NCBI RefSeq assembly: GCF_002211305.1
Contig: NZ_LOKW01000028.1
Location: 62,001-126,000 of the forward strand
Length of the DNA: 64,000 nucleotides
Reading direction: 5' to 3'
Source: Rhizobium sp. R634
GTDB taxonomy: Bacteria > Pseudomonadota > Alphaproteobacteria > Rhizobiales > Rhizobiaceae
The position numbers and the translations under genes are program-made. Under the pieces are notes generated by a model. The model did no database searches. It was not told the DNA's origin and saw only the letters and a program-made list of their open reading frames with translations. Positions 1 to 8,453 of this stretch are shown here, piece after piece (the first letter of the stretch is position 1; each line of letters begins with the position of its first letter).

Positions 1-139
1 CGATCGAGAGCACGGCCGCCTTGTTGCGCCCGAGGCGGCGCAGCGCATCCTTGGTGAGCGAACGGCCTTCGGGCGCCAACCCTTCGGCCTCCAGGAGTTC
101 TTGGGCAAGCAGCTCGCGTTTTGCGGGGTTGAGGATCAT
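1..139 (-). CDS. oppC: Peptide ABC transporter permease, OppC type (N-terminal fragment)
   Basis: Only the first 46 codons are present; the gene runs off the left edge. Its ATG overlaps the TGA stop of the upstream permease gene as ATGA, the usual arrangement of oppB and oppC, so it should be translationally coupled. The visible part is a charged, cytoplasmic N-terminal tail (MILNPAKRELLAQELLEAEG) without a membrane segment yet. OppC is the second membrane permease of oligopeptide importers. The identity is inferred mainly from position after oppA and oppB. Confidence 0.7.
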   Translation of the reverse strand, partial: MILNPAKRELLAQELLEAEGLAPEGRSLTKDALRRLGRNKAAVLSI

Positions 140-1059
140 CGGTTTCTCACTTTCGGATCGAGCCAGGCATAGGCGATGTCGACGAGAAGGTTCAGGAACA
201 CGATCAGCACCATGTAGAAAATGACCGTGCCGAGAACCATGCCGTAATCGCGGTTCAGGGCTGCGTTGACGAAATAGCGGCCGATGCCGGGCAATCCGAA
301 GATGCTTTCGACGACCAGCGAGCCGGTGAGAAGGTAGCTTGCCGCCGGCCCCAGATAGGAAACGACGGGCATCATTGCCGGTTTCAGCGCATGGCGCATG
401 ACGGTCAGCCGCGGGCCGATGCCCTTGGCCTTGGCGGTGCGGATGAAGTTCTGGTTCATCACCTCGATCATCGAACCGCGGGTGATGCGCGAGATGCGGC
501 CTGCATGCGGCAGGGCCAGGACGACGATCGGCAGGATCAGGTATTTGATCGAGCCGTCACCCCAGCCGCCGACCGGAAACCAGGCGAGGTGAATGCCGAA
601 GATGAGCTGCAGGATCGGCGCGATCAGGAAGTTCGGCAGCACGACGCCGACCAGGATGAGCGTGCCGAGAATGTAATCCGGCGCCTTGTTCTGGTAGAGC
701 GCCCCGAGACAGCCGACAGTCACGCCGACGATGATGGCAATCAGGAAGGCAGCCGTGCCGATGGTGAAGGTATAGGGCAGGCCGATCATGATCTGCTGGG
801 CGACGGTGAAATCCTCGCTGGCGAAGGAGGGGCCGAGATCGCCCCGCAGCAGGTCGCCGACATAGATCAGGTACTGCTGGATCAGCGGCTTATCGAGATT
901 GTAGTGGACCGCAAGGTTCTTCAGGATCACCGGCGGCAATGGCCTTTCGCCATCGAACGGGCCGCCGGGGGCAAGGCGCAAAACAAAAAAGCAGGCTGTG
1001 ACGGCGATCCACAGAACGGGGATCGTCGATAGCAATCGACGGAGGGCGTATTTGATCAT
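136..1059 (-). CDS. oppB: Peptide ABC transporter permease OppB
   Basis: A 307-residue inner-membrane permease of the Binding-protein-dependent transport family. It has an N-terminal membrane segment (about residues 10-28), the conserved periplasmic stretch ending in LRGDLGPSF, and further membrane helices from about residue 95. The EAA-type cytoplasmic loop around residues 190-225 (RTAKAKGIGPRLTVMRHALK) docks on the ATPase. Length is normal for OppB/DppB. With oppA upstream and oppC overlapping downstream it forms the membrane part of an oligopeptide importer; the ATPase genes would lie beyond the window edge. Confidence 0.93.
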   Translation of the reverse strand: MIKYALRRLLSTIPVLWIAVTACFFVLRLAPGGPFDGERPLPPVILKNLAVHYNLDKPLIQQYLIYVGDLLRGDLGPSFASEDFTVAQQIMIGLPYTFTIGTAAFLIAIIVGVTVGCLGALYQNKAPDYILGTLILVGVVLPNFLIAPILQLIFGIHLAWFPVGGWGDGSIKYLILPIVVLALPHAGRISRITRGSMIEVMNQNFIRTAKAKGIGPRLTVMRHALKPAMMPVVSYLGPAASYLLTGSLVVESIFGLPGIGRYFVNAALNRDYGMVLGTVIFYMVLIVFLNLLVDIAYAWLDPKVRNR

Positions 1060-1069
1060 GGTCGTGGGC

Positions 1070-1102
1070 CGGTCCTTCCCGCGTGGGGCGCGGGAAGGAC
1101 CG
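1070..1102. repeat. Perfect 14-bp inverted repeat between oppA and oppB
   Basis: Arms CGGTCCTTCCCGCG and CGCGGGAAGGACCG enclose a 5-base loop. It fills the gap between the oppA stop and the oppB start. On the operon strand it is not followed by a T-run, so a 3'-end stabiliser of oppA mRNA or partial terminator is more likely than a full terminator. This fits the need for more binding protein than permease. Confidence 0.7.
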
Positions 1103-1109
1103 TTTTCCC

Positions 1110-2690
1110 TTACTCTTTCATCGACAGCCAGCGGGTGCGGTGGATGTCCTGGATGTTGTCGACGAAGCCTTCGATCTTCGGCGAGACAACGTTCTTCGAG
1201 ACATAGTAGTAGATCGGCAGGGCCGCGGATTCATCAAGCGCCAGCTGCTCGGCCTTCTTGAAGATTTCGGCGCGCTTGGTCAGATCCGTCTGAGCGTTGC
1301 CGTCCTTGATCAGCTTGTCATATTCAGGATTGGACCAGCGTCCGTAATTCATCTGCACGCCTGTCACCAGGAGGTTCAGGAAATTGTCCGGATCGTTGTA
1401 GTCGGCGAGCCAGCCGGCACGGCCGATCTCCACCTGGCCGCGCTGCATCTGGTCGTAATGCACCTTGGTTTCGGCGTTGACGAGCTCGACGTTGACGCCA
1501 AGCGGCTTCCACATGGAAGCGATCGCCACGGCGATGCGCTTGTGGTTGTCGTTGGTGTTGTAGCTGAGGACCGCATGGAGCGGCTTGTCGGGGCCGAAGC
1601 CGGCCTCGGTGAGCAGTTTCTTGGCTTCGGCGACCTTCTCGTTATAGGGCAGGTCCTTCCAGCTGACATAGGCCGGCTCGCCATAATTCGCCGTGCCCGG
1701 CGGGACCCAGGAATAGGCCGGCAATTCGCCGGTGCCGAGGATCTGCGGGCCGATCACTTCGCGGTTGATCGCCATGGACAGCGCCTGGCGGACGCGCTTG
1801 TCGCTGAACGGCGGCTTCTGCGAGTTGACGACGTAATAATAGAGGCCGGAGAAGGGGGCGACATGCGCCTGACCCGGCAGGTTCTTCTTCATCCACTCGT
1901 ACTGGTCGGTCGGGAAATCGGTGAGAATGTCGAATTCGCCGGCACGGTAACGTTTCAGTGCCGCTTCCTGATCCTCGAGGACGAAGAACTTGGCGCCGTC
2001 GATCTTCAGGTCCTTGGTGCCGTACCACTGGTCGTTCTTGACTGTCGTCACATGCGAGCCCGGAACCCATTCGGTCGGCTTATAGGGGCCGTTGGTGACG
2101 ATGTTGCCGATCTTGACCCAATCCTGGCCCTTCGCCTCGACGACATGCTTCGGCAGCGGATAGGCCGTGTAGTGCATCAGAGCGTTGATGAAATAGGGGG
2201 TCGGATTTTCCAGGGTGATTTCGAGCGTCTTGTCGTCGATCGCCTTGACGCCGAGCTGGTTGAGATCGGTGATCTCACCCTTGTTGATCTTTTCGGCGTT
2301 CTTGATGGTGAACTGCAGGTAGGCGTAGTCGGCGGCGTTCTTCGGGTCGACGAGGCGCTGGAAGGCGAAGACGAAGTCTCCTGCCGTTACCGGCTGGCCA
2401 TCGGACCACTTGATGCCGTCGCGAAGTTTGAAGGTGTAGACCTTGCCATCCGGCGAAATGGTCCAGCTTTCAGCCTGGCCGGGAATTGGATTGTCCTTGG
2501 CATCCTCGGTGACGAGGCCTTCGAAGATGTCGCCGGCGATACGATTCTCCCAGTCGCCGGACAGTTTCTGCGGATCGAGCGACTGCGGGTCGCCACCATT
2601 GTGAATATTGATCGTCGCCGCGTGGGCGGAAAACGCCAGCAATGTGCCAAGCATTGCGGAGGCGAGAAATTTTTTCGAGAATTGGTTCAT
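1110..2690 (-). CDS. oppA: Peptide ABC transporter substrate-binding protein OppA
   Basis: A 526-residue periplasmic solute-binding protein of family SBP_bac_5. It begins with a Sec signal peptide (about residues 1-24, ending AHA). The mature part has the expected GDPQSLDPQ opening, then DGIKWSDGQPVTAGDFVFAF about 100 residues in, and the late GWLADYNDPDNFL stretch characteristic of peptide and murein-peptide binding proteins. It binds oligopeptides and delivers them to OppBC. It is first in the operon and separated from oppB by a strong hairpin. The exact ligand is unknown. Confidence 0.93.
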   Translation of the reverse strand: MNQFSKKFLASAMLGTLLAFSAHAATINIHNGGDPQSLDPQKLSGDWENRIAGDIFEGLVTEDAKDNPIPGQAESWTISPDGKVYTFKLRDGIKWSDGQPVTAGDFVFAFQRLVDPKNAADYAYLQFTIKNAEKINKGEITDLNQLGVKAIDDKTLEITLENPTPYFINALMHYTAYPLPKHVVEAKGQDWVKIGNIVTNGPYKPTEWVPGSHVTTVKNDQWYGTKDLKIDGAKFFVLEDQEAALKRYRAGEFDILTDFPTDQYEWMKKNLPGQAHVAPFSGLYYYVVNSQKPPFSDKRVRQALSMAINREVIGPQILGTGELPAYSWVPPGTANYGEPAYVSWKDLPYNEKVAEAKKLLTEAGFGPDKPLHAVLSYNTNDNHKRIAVAIASMWKPLGVNVELVNAETKVHYDQMQRGQVEIGRAGWLADYNDPDNFLNLLVTGVQMNYGRWSNPEYDKLIKDGNAQTDLTKRAEIFKKAEQLALDESAALPIYYYVSKNVVSPKIEGFVDNIQDIHRTRWLSMKE

Positions 2691-2974
2691 GGTGGGTCCA
2701 CCTTTCTAGGCTTTGCGCCTTTATTAGACATTTGTTCCCGATATTTGACCTTTTACGTGCAGGTCAGCGCGCACCTTATCGCAAAGCCTTTGCGTTGCAA
2801 CCCCAAATCCGGAGGCTGGTTTTGGGTTGTGCACAAGCCTATATACGTCTCCCCCTTGCCGGATCGCGACGAAGCGTCGCGGCGGTTTCAGCGCAGGCAT
2901 GGCGGCTTCATATGGTTGTCTTTTGTTTCGTCCGCTTTAGTGTGGCGGGCACGAACAGGCAGGAGATGTGGCCG

Positions 2975-4621
2975 ATGGCATTGCAGGCAGGCGGGAGTGC
3001 GGACTGGTGGCGCGGCGCGGTGATCTATCAGGTCTATCCGCGCTCGTTTCAGGACACGAACAGCGACGGGCTCGGCGATCTCAAGGGTATCACCCGCCGG
3101 CTGCCGCATATCGCCAGCCTCCGCGTCGACGCGATCTGGCTCTCGCCCTTCTTCAAGTCGCCGATGGCCGACATGGGCTATGACGTTTCCGATTATTGCG
3201 ATGTCGACCCGATTTTCGGGACGCTTGCCGATTTTGACGAGATGATGGCCGAGGCGCACAGGCTCGGCATCAAGGTCGTCATCGATCAGGTGATCTCGCA
3301 TACGTCGGACCGGCATCCCTGGTTCGTCGAAAGCCGGGCGAGCCGGACCAATCCGAAGGCGGACTGGTATGTCTGGGCCGATCCGAAGCCCGACGGCACG
3401 GCCCCGAACAACTGGCTGTCGATCTTCGGCGGGCCGGGCTGGGAGTGGGACGGCGTGCGCCGGCAATATTACCAACACAACTTCCTGACCTCGCAGCCTG
3501 ACCTCAATTTCCATTGCGAAGAAGTGCAGGATGCGGTACTGGAAACGGTGAAATTCTGGCTCGACCGCGGCGTCGATGGGTTCCGGCTGGATACGGTCAA
3601 CTACTATTTCTGCGACAAGCAGCTCAGAAGCAATCCGCCGCACGAGCCCGACGAGGATGATGCAGGCCTCGACGCGCCAGACAGCAATCCCTACGGCATG
3701 CAGAACCATCTCTACGACAAGACGCAGCCGGAAAATGTCGATTTCCTCAAGCGCTTCCGGGCGCTGCTCGACCAGTACGAGGATCGCACGACGGTCGGCG
3801 AGGTCGGCGACGGGGCGCGTTCGCTAAAGACGGTAGGCGCCTATACGAGCGGCGGCGACAAGCTGCACATGTGCTACACATTCGACCTGCTCGGACCGGA
3901 GTTCACCGCCGAACATATTCGCGGCTGCGTCGAGGCTTTCCAGAAGGCGGTGACCGACGGTTGGGTCTGCTGGGCCTTCTCCAATCACGACGTCATGCGC
4001 CATGTCAGCCGCTTTGCGCTGACGGAGGAGGAGCGGCCGGTCATCGCCAAGCTCGCGATCTCCGTGCTTGCGGCGCTGCGCGGTTCGATCTGCCTCTACC
4101 AGGGCGAGGAACTTGGCCTGCCGGAGGCGGAGCTTGCCTTCGAGGATCTGCGCGACCCCTACGGCATCCGCTTCTGGCCGGCCTTCAAGGGCCGCGACGG
4201 ATGCCGCACGCCGATGCCCTGGGAGGCGGGCAAGGCGCATGCCGGCTTCACCTCGGCCGAGAAGAGCTGGCTGCCGGTGCCCTATGAGCAGGCAGCGCTT
4301 TCCGTCGATACGCAGGAGGAGAGCGACGGCTCGGTGCTGCACCACTACCGACGAACGCTCGCCTTCCGGAAAAGCCATCCGGCGCTTGTTGACGGCGAGA
4401 TGACCTTCATCGGCACCAACCAGGATCTGCTCGCCTTCACCCGCGAAAAGGATGGTGAAAAACTGCTCTTTGTTTTCAACCTGGCCCGTAAACCGGCGGA
4501 ATTCCGCCTGCCTGAGGGCATGGTGCTCAGGCAATCGCTGGAGATGCCGGGCTTCGAAGCGATGGTCGGCGCGGGCTCGGTGAAGCTGGCGGCGCTGGAT
4601 GGATTCTGTGCGCGGATTTGA
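2975..4621 (+). CDS. aglA: Alpha-glucosidase, GH13 (AglA-like)
   Basis: A 548-residue cytoplasmic glycoside hydrolase of family GH13, probably splitting alpha-glucosides such as sucrose, maltose or trehalulose. The N-terminal VIYQVYPRSF, then GYDVSDY, the nucleophile in GFRLDTVN (Asp206), the acid/base in GEVGD (Glu276) and the transition-state Asp339 in NHD are all present, so it should be active. The start at 2975 has AGGAG nine bases upstream; an ATG at 2966 abuts that site and is less likely. It is divergent from oppA across 284 bp. No agl transporter genes adjoin it, unlike the aglEFGAK operon known from Sinorhizobium. Its stop codon is directly followed in frame by a toxin-gene stub. 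Confidence 0.92.
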   Translation: MALQAGGSADWWRGAVIYQVYPRSFQDTNSDGLGDLKGITRRLPHIASLRVDAIWLSPFFKSPMADMGYDVSDYCDVDPIFGTLADFDEMMAEAHRLGIKVVIDQVISHTSDRHPWFVESRASRTNPKADWYVWADPKPDGTAPNNWLSIFGGPGWEWDGVRRQYYQHNFLTSQPDLNFHCEEVQDAVLETVKFWLDRGVDGFRLDTVNYYFCDKQLRSNPPHEPDEDDAGLDAPDSNPYGMQNHLYDKTQPENVDFLKRFRALLDQYEDRTTVGEVGDGARSLKTVGAYTSGGDKLHMCYTFDLLGPEFTAEHIRGCVEAFQKAVTDGWVCWAFSNHDVMRHVSRFALTEEERPVIAKLAISVLAALRGSICLYQGEELGLPEAELAFEDLRDPYGIRFWPAFKGRDGCRTPMPWEAGKAHAGFTSAEKSWLPVPYEQAALSVDTQEESDGSVLHHYRRTLAFRKSHPALVDGEMTFIGTNQDLLAFTREKDGEKLLFVFNLARKPAEFRLPEGMVLRQSLEMPGFEAMVGAGSVKLAALDGFCARI

Positions 4622-4744
4622 CATCCCCGCAAGCGGGGAGAGACCACCATTGTGCTTCTCTGCGGAGGCGACAAGAGCACGCAGGAAACCGATATAAGAA
4701 TGGCAAAGAGAATTGCCATGGAATGGAGCGACGATAGTGGCTGA
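4622..4744 (+). pseudogene. C-terminal stub of a RelE/HigB-type toxin gene
   Basis: In the frame continuing after the aglA stop, 40 codons encode RKRGETTIVLLCGGDKSTQ... and ...IAMEWSDDSG before TGA. The strand-then-helix pattern with LLCGGDKSTQ and DI..AK.LA..W is the typical C-terminus of Gp49/HigB-like RelE-superfamily toxins. The first two thirds of the toxin are missing and replaced by the end of aglA, so this cannot make a toxin. The stop still overlaps the start of the following antitoxin gene, the original toxin-antitoxin spacing. This looks like a deletion joining aglA to the toxin tail. Confidence 0.75.
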
Positions 4745-5027
4745 AGAGATCTTCGACTTCGATCCGGCTGAGTTGCTTGACACCGACGAGGCTATCGAAA
4801 CCTTTATTACCGAAGCACTGCAGACTGGTGATGCGAAATTCATCGCATCGGCTCTTGGCGTCGTTGCGCGCGCCAAGGGCATGAGCAAAATTGCCAGGGA
4901 AACCGGCCTTGCGCGCGAACATCTCTACAAGGCGCTCAGCGAGAACGGAAATCCCACGCTTGAAACCACGCTGGCGGTCATGAAAGCGATCGGGCTTGAG
5001 CTGACGACGCGGCATCACGCTGTTTGA
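4737..5027 (+). CDS. Orphan antitoxin, HigA-like addiction-module antidote
   Basis: A 96-residue DNA-binding antitoxin beginning at GTG 4737 with GGAG eight bases upstream, overlapping the stop of the toxin stub. The opening FDFDPAELLDTDEAIETFITEAL is the toxin-contact N-terminus of this family. A helix-turn-helix follows (about residues 45-80: GMSKIARETGLAREHLYKALSENGNPTLET). In the family it neutralises the upstream RelE-like toxin and represses the operon. Here the toxin is truncated, so it is an orphan that may still bind DNA or neutralise a related toxin elsewhere. An ATG at 4713 in the same frame is an alternative start. Confidence 0.85.
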   Translation: MAEEIFDFDPAELLDTDEAIETFITEALQTGDAKFIASALGVVARAKGMSKIARETGLAREHLYKALSENGNPTLETTLAVMKAIGLELTTRHHAV

Positions 5028-5076
5028 GATTTGATATAGCTGCTTTCACGAAAATCTCGCGGCCCTATTGGTTGCG

Positions 5077-6774
5077 TCACCCGATCAGCGCGAACTTGTC
5101 GACGTCGACCATCCCCTTGTCCGAGATCTTCAGGTGCGGGATAACAGGCAGCGGCAGGAAAGCCAATTGGAGGAAGGGTTCTTCCAGGGTGGCGCCGAGC
5201 GCGAAGGCGGCCTTGCGCAGATGGTGCAGCGTGTCGCGGACCTTTTCGTAGGGCTCGAGGCTCATCAGGCCGGCGACTGGCAGGGCGATTTCGCCGGTGA
5301 CCTTTCCATTCTCCACCACGACGAAGCCGCCCTTGATTTCGCCGAGGCGGTTTGCGGCGCGGGCCATGTCGTCCTCGTCGACGCCGACGACGCAGATATT
5401 GTGGCTGTCATGGCCGACGGTGGAGGCGATCGCGCCCTTTTTCAGGCCGAAGCCCTGGACGAAGCCGTTAGCGTGGTTGCCGTTCTTGCCGTGGCGCTCG
5501 ATGACGGCGACCTTGATGATGTCGTTGGAAAGATCGACCGTCGTCTCATTGCCTTTGACGGGCAGGCGGTAGCGGCGATGCTCGGTGATGATCTTGCCCG
5601 GCATGACGCCGATGACCGATGTTTCGCCCTCTCTGGCCGGCACACCGAAATGGGCAGCGTTGACCGGCCGGGCCTTGACGCTGTTGAGGCCGATCGGGGC
5701 GACCGGTTTGCGCGTCGAAAAGAGCGCGTCGGTAACGCGGCGGCCGGCGGAGAAGACCATGCCGGCGCGGCAGTTTTCCAGACTGTCGAGAACCACGAGA
5801 TCAGCGCGCCAGCCCGGAGCCACCAGACCGCGGTCCCTGAGACCGAAGGCGCGGGCGGCCGAGATCGAGGCGGCGCGGTAGATCGCCAGAGGTTCCACGC
5901 CGTTGGCGATCGCCGTGCGGATCATATGGTCGAGATGGCCCTGTTCGGCGATATCGAGCGGATTGCGGTCGTCGGTGCAGAGCGCGAGATAGGGTGAAAG
6001 CCGCTCGGTGATGATCGGGATCAGCGCAGCAAGATCCTTCGACACGGAGCCTTCGCGCACGAGGATATGCATGCCCTTGCGGATCTTTTCCATCGCTTCG
6101 GCGGCACTCGTGCATTCGTGTTCGGTGCGGATGCCCGTTGCGAGGTAACCGTTGAGGTCGTTGCCGGATAAAAGCGGCGCGTGGCCGTCGATATGGCCGC
6201 CCTGGAAGGCGTCGAGCTTCGCCATACAGACGGGATCCTTGTGGATCACGCCGGGGAAATTCATGAACTCGGCAAGGCCGATGACCTTCGGATGATCGCG
6301 GAAGGGCAGGAGACGCTCGATCGGCAGGTCGGCGCCCGCGGTTTCGAGATGGGTTGCCGGAACGCAGGAGGAGAGCTGGACGCGGATGTCCATAATCGTT
6401 TCCAGCGCGGAAGCGAGGAAGAATTCGATACCTTCCTTGCCAAGCACATTGGCGATTTCGTGCGGATCGCAGATCGCGGTGGTGACGCCGTAGGGCAGGA
6501 CGCAGCGGTCGAATTCATGCGGCGTGACGAGCGAGGATTCGATGTGCAGATGCGTGTCGATGAAGCCGGGGACGACTATTCTGCCCGAAATGTCGATCTC
6601 GGTCTCGCCCTCATAATCGCCCGACGTGCCGACGATGTGGTCGGCGCCGATGGCGATGTCGGAGCGTACGAGCTCACCGGTGACGAGATCGAAGAAGCTG
6701 CCGCCCTTCAGCACGATATCGGCGGGGATACGGCCCACACCCTGGTCTATGAGACGTTCGAGTTTGCTGGTCAT
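5077..6774 (-). CDS. ade: Adenine deaminase
   Basis: A 565-residue amidohydrolase-superfamily enzyme converting adenine to hypoxanthine and ammonia in purine salvage. It shows the metal-binding DTHLHIESS motif about 80 residues in, PYGVTTAICDPHEIANV next to it, GHAPLLSGNDLNGY in the middle, the CTDDRNPLDI metal site, and the C-terminal GHDSHNICVVG stretch specific to adenine deaminase. Length is normal. I chose the ATG at 6774 because the upstream 33 codons do not look like family sequence. It is convergent with the antitoxin gene and runs in the same direction as the binding-protein gene. Confidence 0.93.
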   Translation of the reverse strand: MTSKLERLIDQGVGRIPADIVLKGGSFFDLVTGELVRSDIAIGADHIVGTSGDYEGETEIDISGRIVVPGFIDTHLHIESSLVTPHEFDRCVLPYGVTTAICDPHEIANVLGKEGIEFFLASALETIMDIRVQLSSCVPATHLETAGADLPIERLLPFRDHPKVIGLAEFMNFPGVIHKDPVCMAKLDAFQGGHIDGHAPLLSGNDLNGYLATGIRTEHECTSAAEAMEKIRKGMHILVREGSVSKDLAALIPIITERLSPYLALCTDDRNPLDIAEQGHLDHMIRTAIANGVEPLAIYRAASISAARAFGLRDRGLVAPGWRADLVVLDSLENCRAGMVFSAGRRVTDALFSTRKPVAPIGLNSVKARPVNAAHFGVPAREGETSVIGVMPGKIITEHRRYRLPVKGNETTVDLSNDIIKVAVIERHGKNGNHANGFVQGFGLKKGAIASTVGHDSHNICVVGVDEDDMARAANRLGEIKGGFVVVENGKVTGEIALPVAGLMSLEPYEKVRDTLHHLRKAAFALGATLEEPFLQLAFLPLPVIPHLKISDKGMVDVDKFALIG

Positions 6775-6839
6775 GGCTTCGCTCACATTGCAACCGATTC
6801 CGACGTTATAGCCGATCTCAGGCGACATGCGATGCCCAC

Positions 6840-6868
6840 AAACGAAACCGGGCGCCTTAGGGCGCCCG
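6840..6868 (-). terminator. Terminator-like hairpin after the binding-protein gene
   Basis: Arms CGGGCGCC and GGCGCCCG with a 4-base loop lie just downstream of the gene ending at 6890. On the minus strand the hairpin is followed by GTTTCGTT, an imperfect T-run, so termination strength is uncertain. Confidence 0.55.
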
Positions 6869-6889
6869 ATCACTGTTTTGCGTCGTAGC

Positions 6890-7993
6890 TTACTCGGCGG
6901 CGACGATCTTGCCGCCTTCCCACTTGTAGAGCGAGAAGCTCTGCGAGGTGAGGTCGCCGGTTTCGCCGTAGGTGAGCTTGCCGATGGCGGTCGGGATTTC
7001 CATGCCGCCCTTCAGCGCGGCTGCGACGGCTTCGGCATCCTCGGCGCTGCCTGCCTTCTCGATGCCGGCCTTCAGCACTTCGACGGCGGCATAGGCGTTC
7101 AGCGTGAAGGCCTCGGCCGGAATGTTCTTGGCGGTGAGCGCATCGGCAGCCGTCTTGGAGTCCGGGCTCTTGGTGGCGTCGGACGCGTTGGTGAACAGCG
7201 TGCCTGCTGCGGCATCCGTGCCGATCGCCCAGAATTCGGTGTTGGAGAGGCCGTCGCCGCCGATGATCATGGCGTTGGCGGCGAGGTCATGCAGCTGGCG
7301 GGCGAGCAGGCCGCCTTCCGGGTGATAGCCGCCGAAATAGACGATATCGACCTTTTCGGACTTGATGCGGGTGGTCAGCGCGCTGAAGTCCTTGTCGCCG
7401 GGCGTGATCGCGTCATTGACGACTTCGGTGATGCCGCCGGCGTTCAGCGTCGCCTTGAAGGCATCGGCGAGGCCTTTGCCGTAGGCGCCCTTGTCGTTGA
7501 CGATGGCGATGCGCTTGTCCTTGAAGTTCTGCAGCACGTATTTGGCGGCGACTTCGGCCTGCTGGTCGTCGCGGCCGCAGGTGCGCAGCACGTTGGTGAG
7601 GCCGCGCTTGGTGAGGTCGGGGGCGGTCGCCGTCGGGGTGACCATCAGCACGCCGTTCTCAGCCAGAACGTCCGAAACGGGGATCGCAACGCCCGAAGTT
7701 ACCGGGCCGACGACGAAGCGGATGCCGTCGCCGACAACCTTGTTGGCGGCGGAAACGCCCTGTTTCGGTTCGCCGGCATCGTCGGCCAGTTCGAGGACGA
7801 CCTTCTCGCCGAGAATGCCGCCCTTCTTGTTGATTTCGTCGACGGCGGTCTGGGCGCCGTTCTTTACCTGGTCGCCATAGGCGGCGACGGGGCCGGTCAG
7901 CGGCGCGATTAGGCCGATGGTGATGTCGGCATGGGCGAGCGGCGCAAAGGCAAGCGACGCGACCAGGGTCGCCGTCAATGTCTTGAGGGTCAT
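6890..7993 (-). CDS. Branched-chain amino acid ABC transporter substrate-binding protein (LivJ-like)
   Basis: A 367-residue periplasmic binding protein of the Peripla_BP_6 / leucine-binding family. It has a Sec signal peptide (residues 1-22, ending AHA) followed by DITIGLIAPLTGPVAAYGDQVKNGAQ, the typical opening of LivJ/LivK. The start at 7993 gives a clean signal peptide. No liv permease or ATPase genes adjoin it, so it must work with a transporter encoded elsewhere, common for rhizobia with one Bra/Liv system. The ligand may be broader than leucine, isoleucine and valine. Confidence 0.92.
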   Translation of the reverse strand: MTLKTLTATLVASLAFAPLAHADITIGLIAPLTGPVAAYGDQVKNGAQTAVDEINKKGGILGEKVVLELADDAGEPKQGVSAANKVVGDGIRFVVGPVTSGVAIPVSDVLAENGVLMVTPTATAPDLTKRGLTNVLRTCGRDDQQAEVAAKYVLQNFKDKRIAIVNDKGAYGKGLADAFKATLNAGGITEVVNDAITPGDKDFSALTTRIKSEKVDIVYFGGYHPEGGLLARQLHDLAANAMIIGGDGLSNTEFWAIGTDAAAGTLFTNASDATKSPDSKTAADALTAKNIPAEAFTLNAYAAVEVLKAGIEKAGSAEDAEAVAAALKGGMEIPTAIGKLTYGETGDLTSQSFSLYKWEGGKIVAAE

Positions 7994-8453
7994 TGTCTGT
8001 CTCCTTGGATGGGGTCGTGGACCCACGATGATGTGCCGCGCCGGCTTTTTCGATCATTCAACGGCCTTCCGGGCCGTGCCAAGGACGATCGATAGCGGCG
8101 CGATCAGCGAACCTGCCGGCCATGTTTGACTCGGGAAGGCTCATGGCAAGATTTCTAGAAATTTTGGTGTGATTGCGCAAGTTCATAACAAAATAGAACG
8201 AAAATCTGGCCGATCTGGTCTGAAAATCGCAGCCGAGGGTCATTTTTCTTCTGGATTTCGCCTTTTTTCAAAAGGGAGGCCCTGCGAGTGCCCTCGTCAG
8301 GGCGGAAGGCCAAGGGCATGCGGCTGTCTTTATCTTTCCCATTAACCGTTAATTTGGCCGGCGGCAGTAGTATCGCGCGATATCCAAATGCCGCAGCAAT
8401 GAAAAAGAGAATCTTAAAAAAATCACATAGACATATCGGGAATAGAGATCTGG
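7994..8453. other. Non-coding divergent promoter region
   Basis: This 460-bp stretch separates the LivJ-like gene from the HD-GYP gene. It is more AT-rich than its surroundings. It contains a perfect 12-bp palindrome ATTTCTAGAAAT at 8151-8162 and a small hairpin with arms ACGGCC and GGCCGT at 8061-8077. I find no convincing gene in it. Promoters for both flanking genes are expected here. Confidence 0.5.

Noticed and set aside
1083..3023. 646-codon plus-strand open frame opposite oppA
   Set aside because: It mirrors the oppA coding frame; composition is Arg/Val/Asp-rich without any domain. OppA motifs on the minus strand are unmistakable.
4625..4638. Terminator of aglA (CCCCGC-AA-GCGGGG)
   Set aside because: Two-base loop and no T-run; it lies inside the toxin stub coding sequence.
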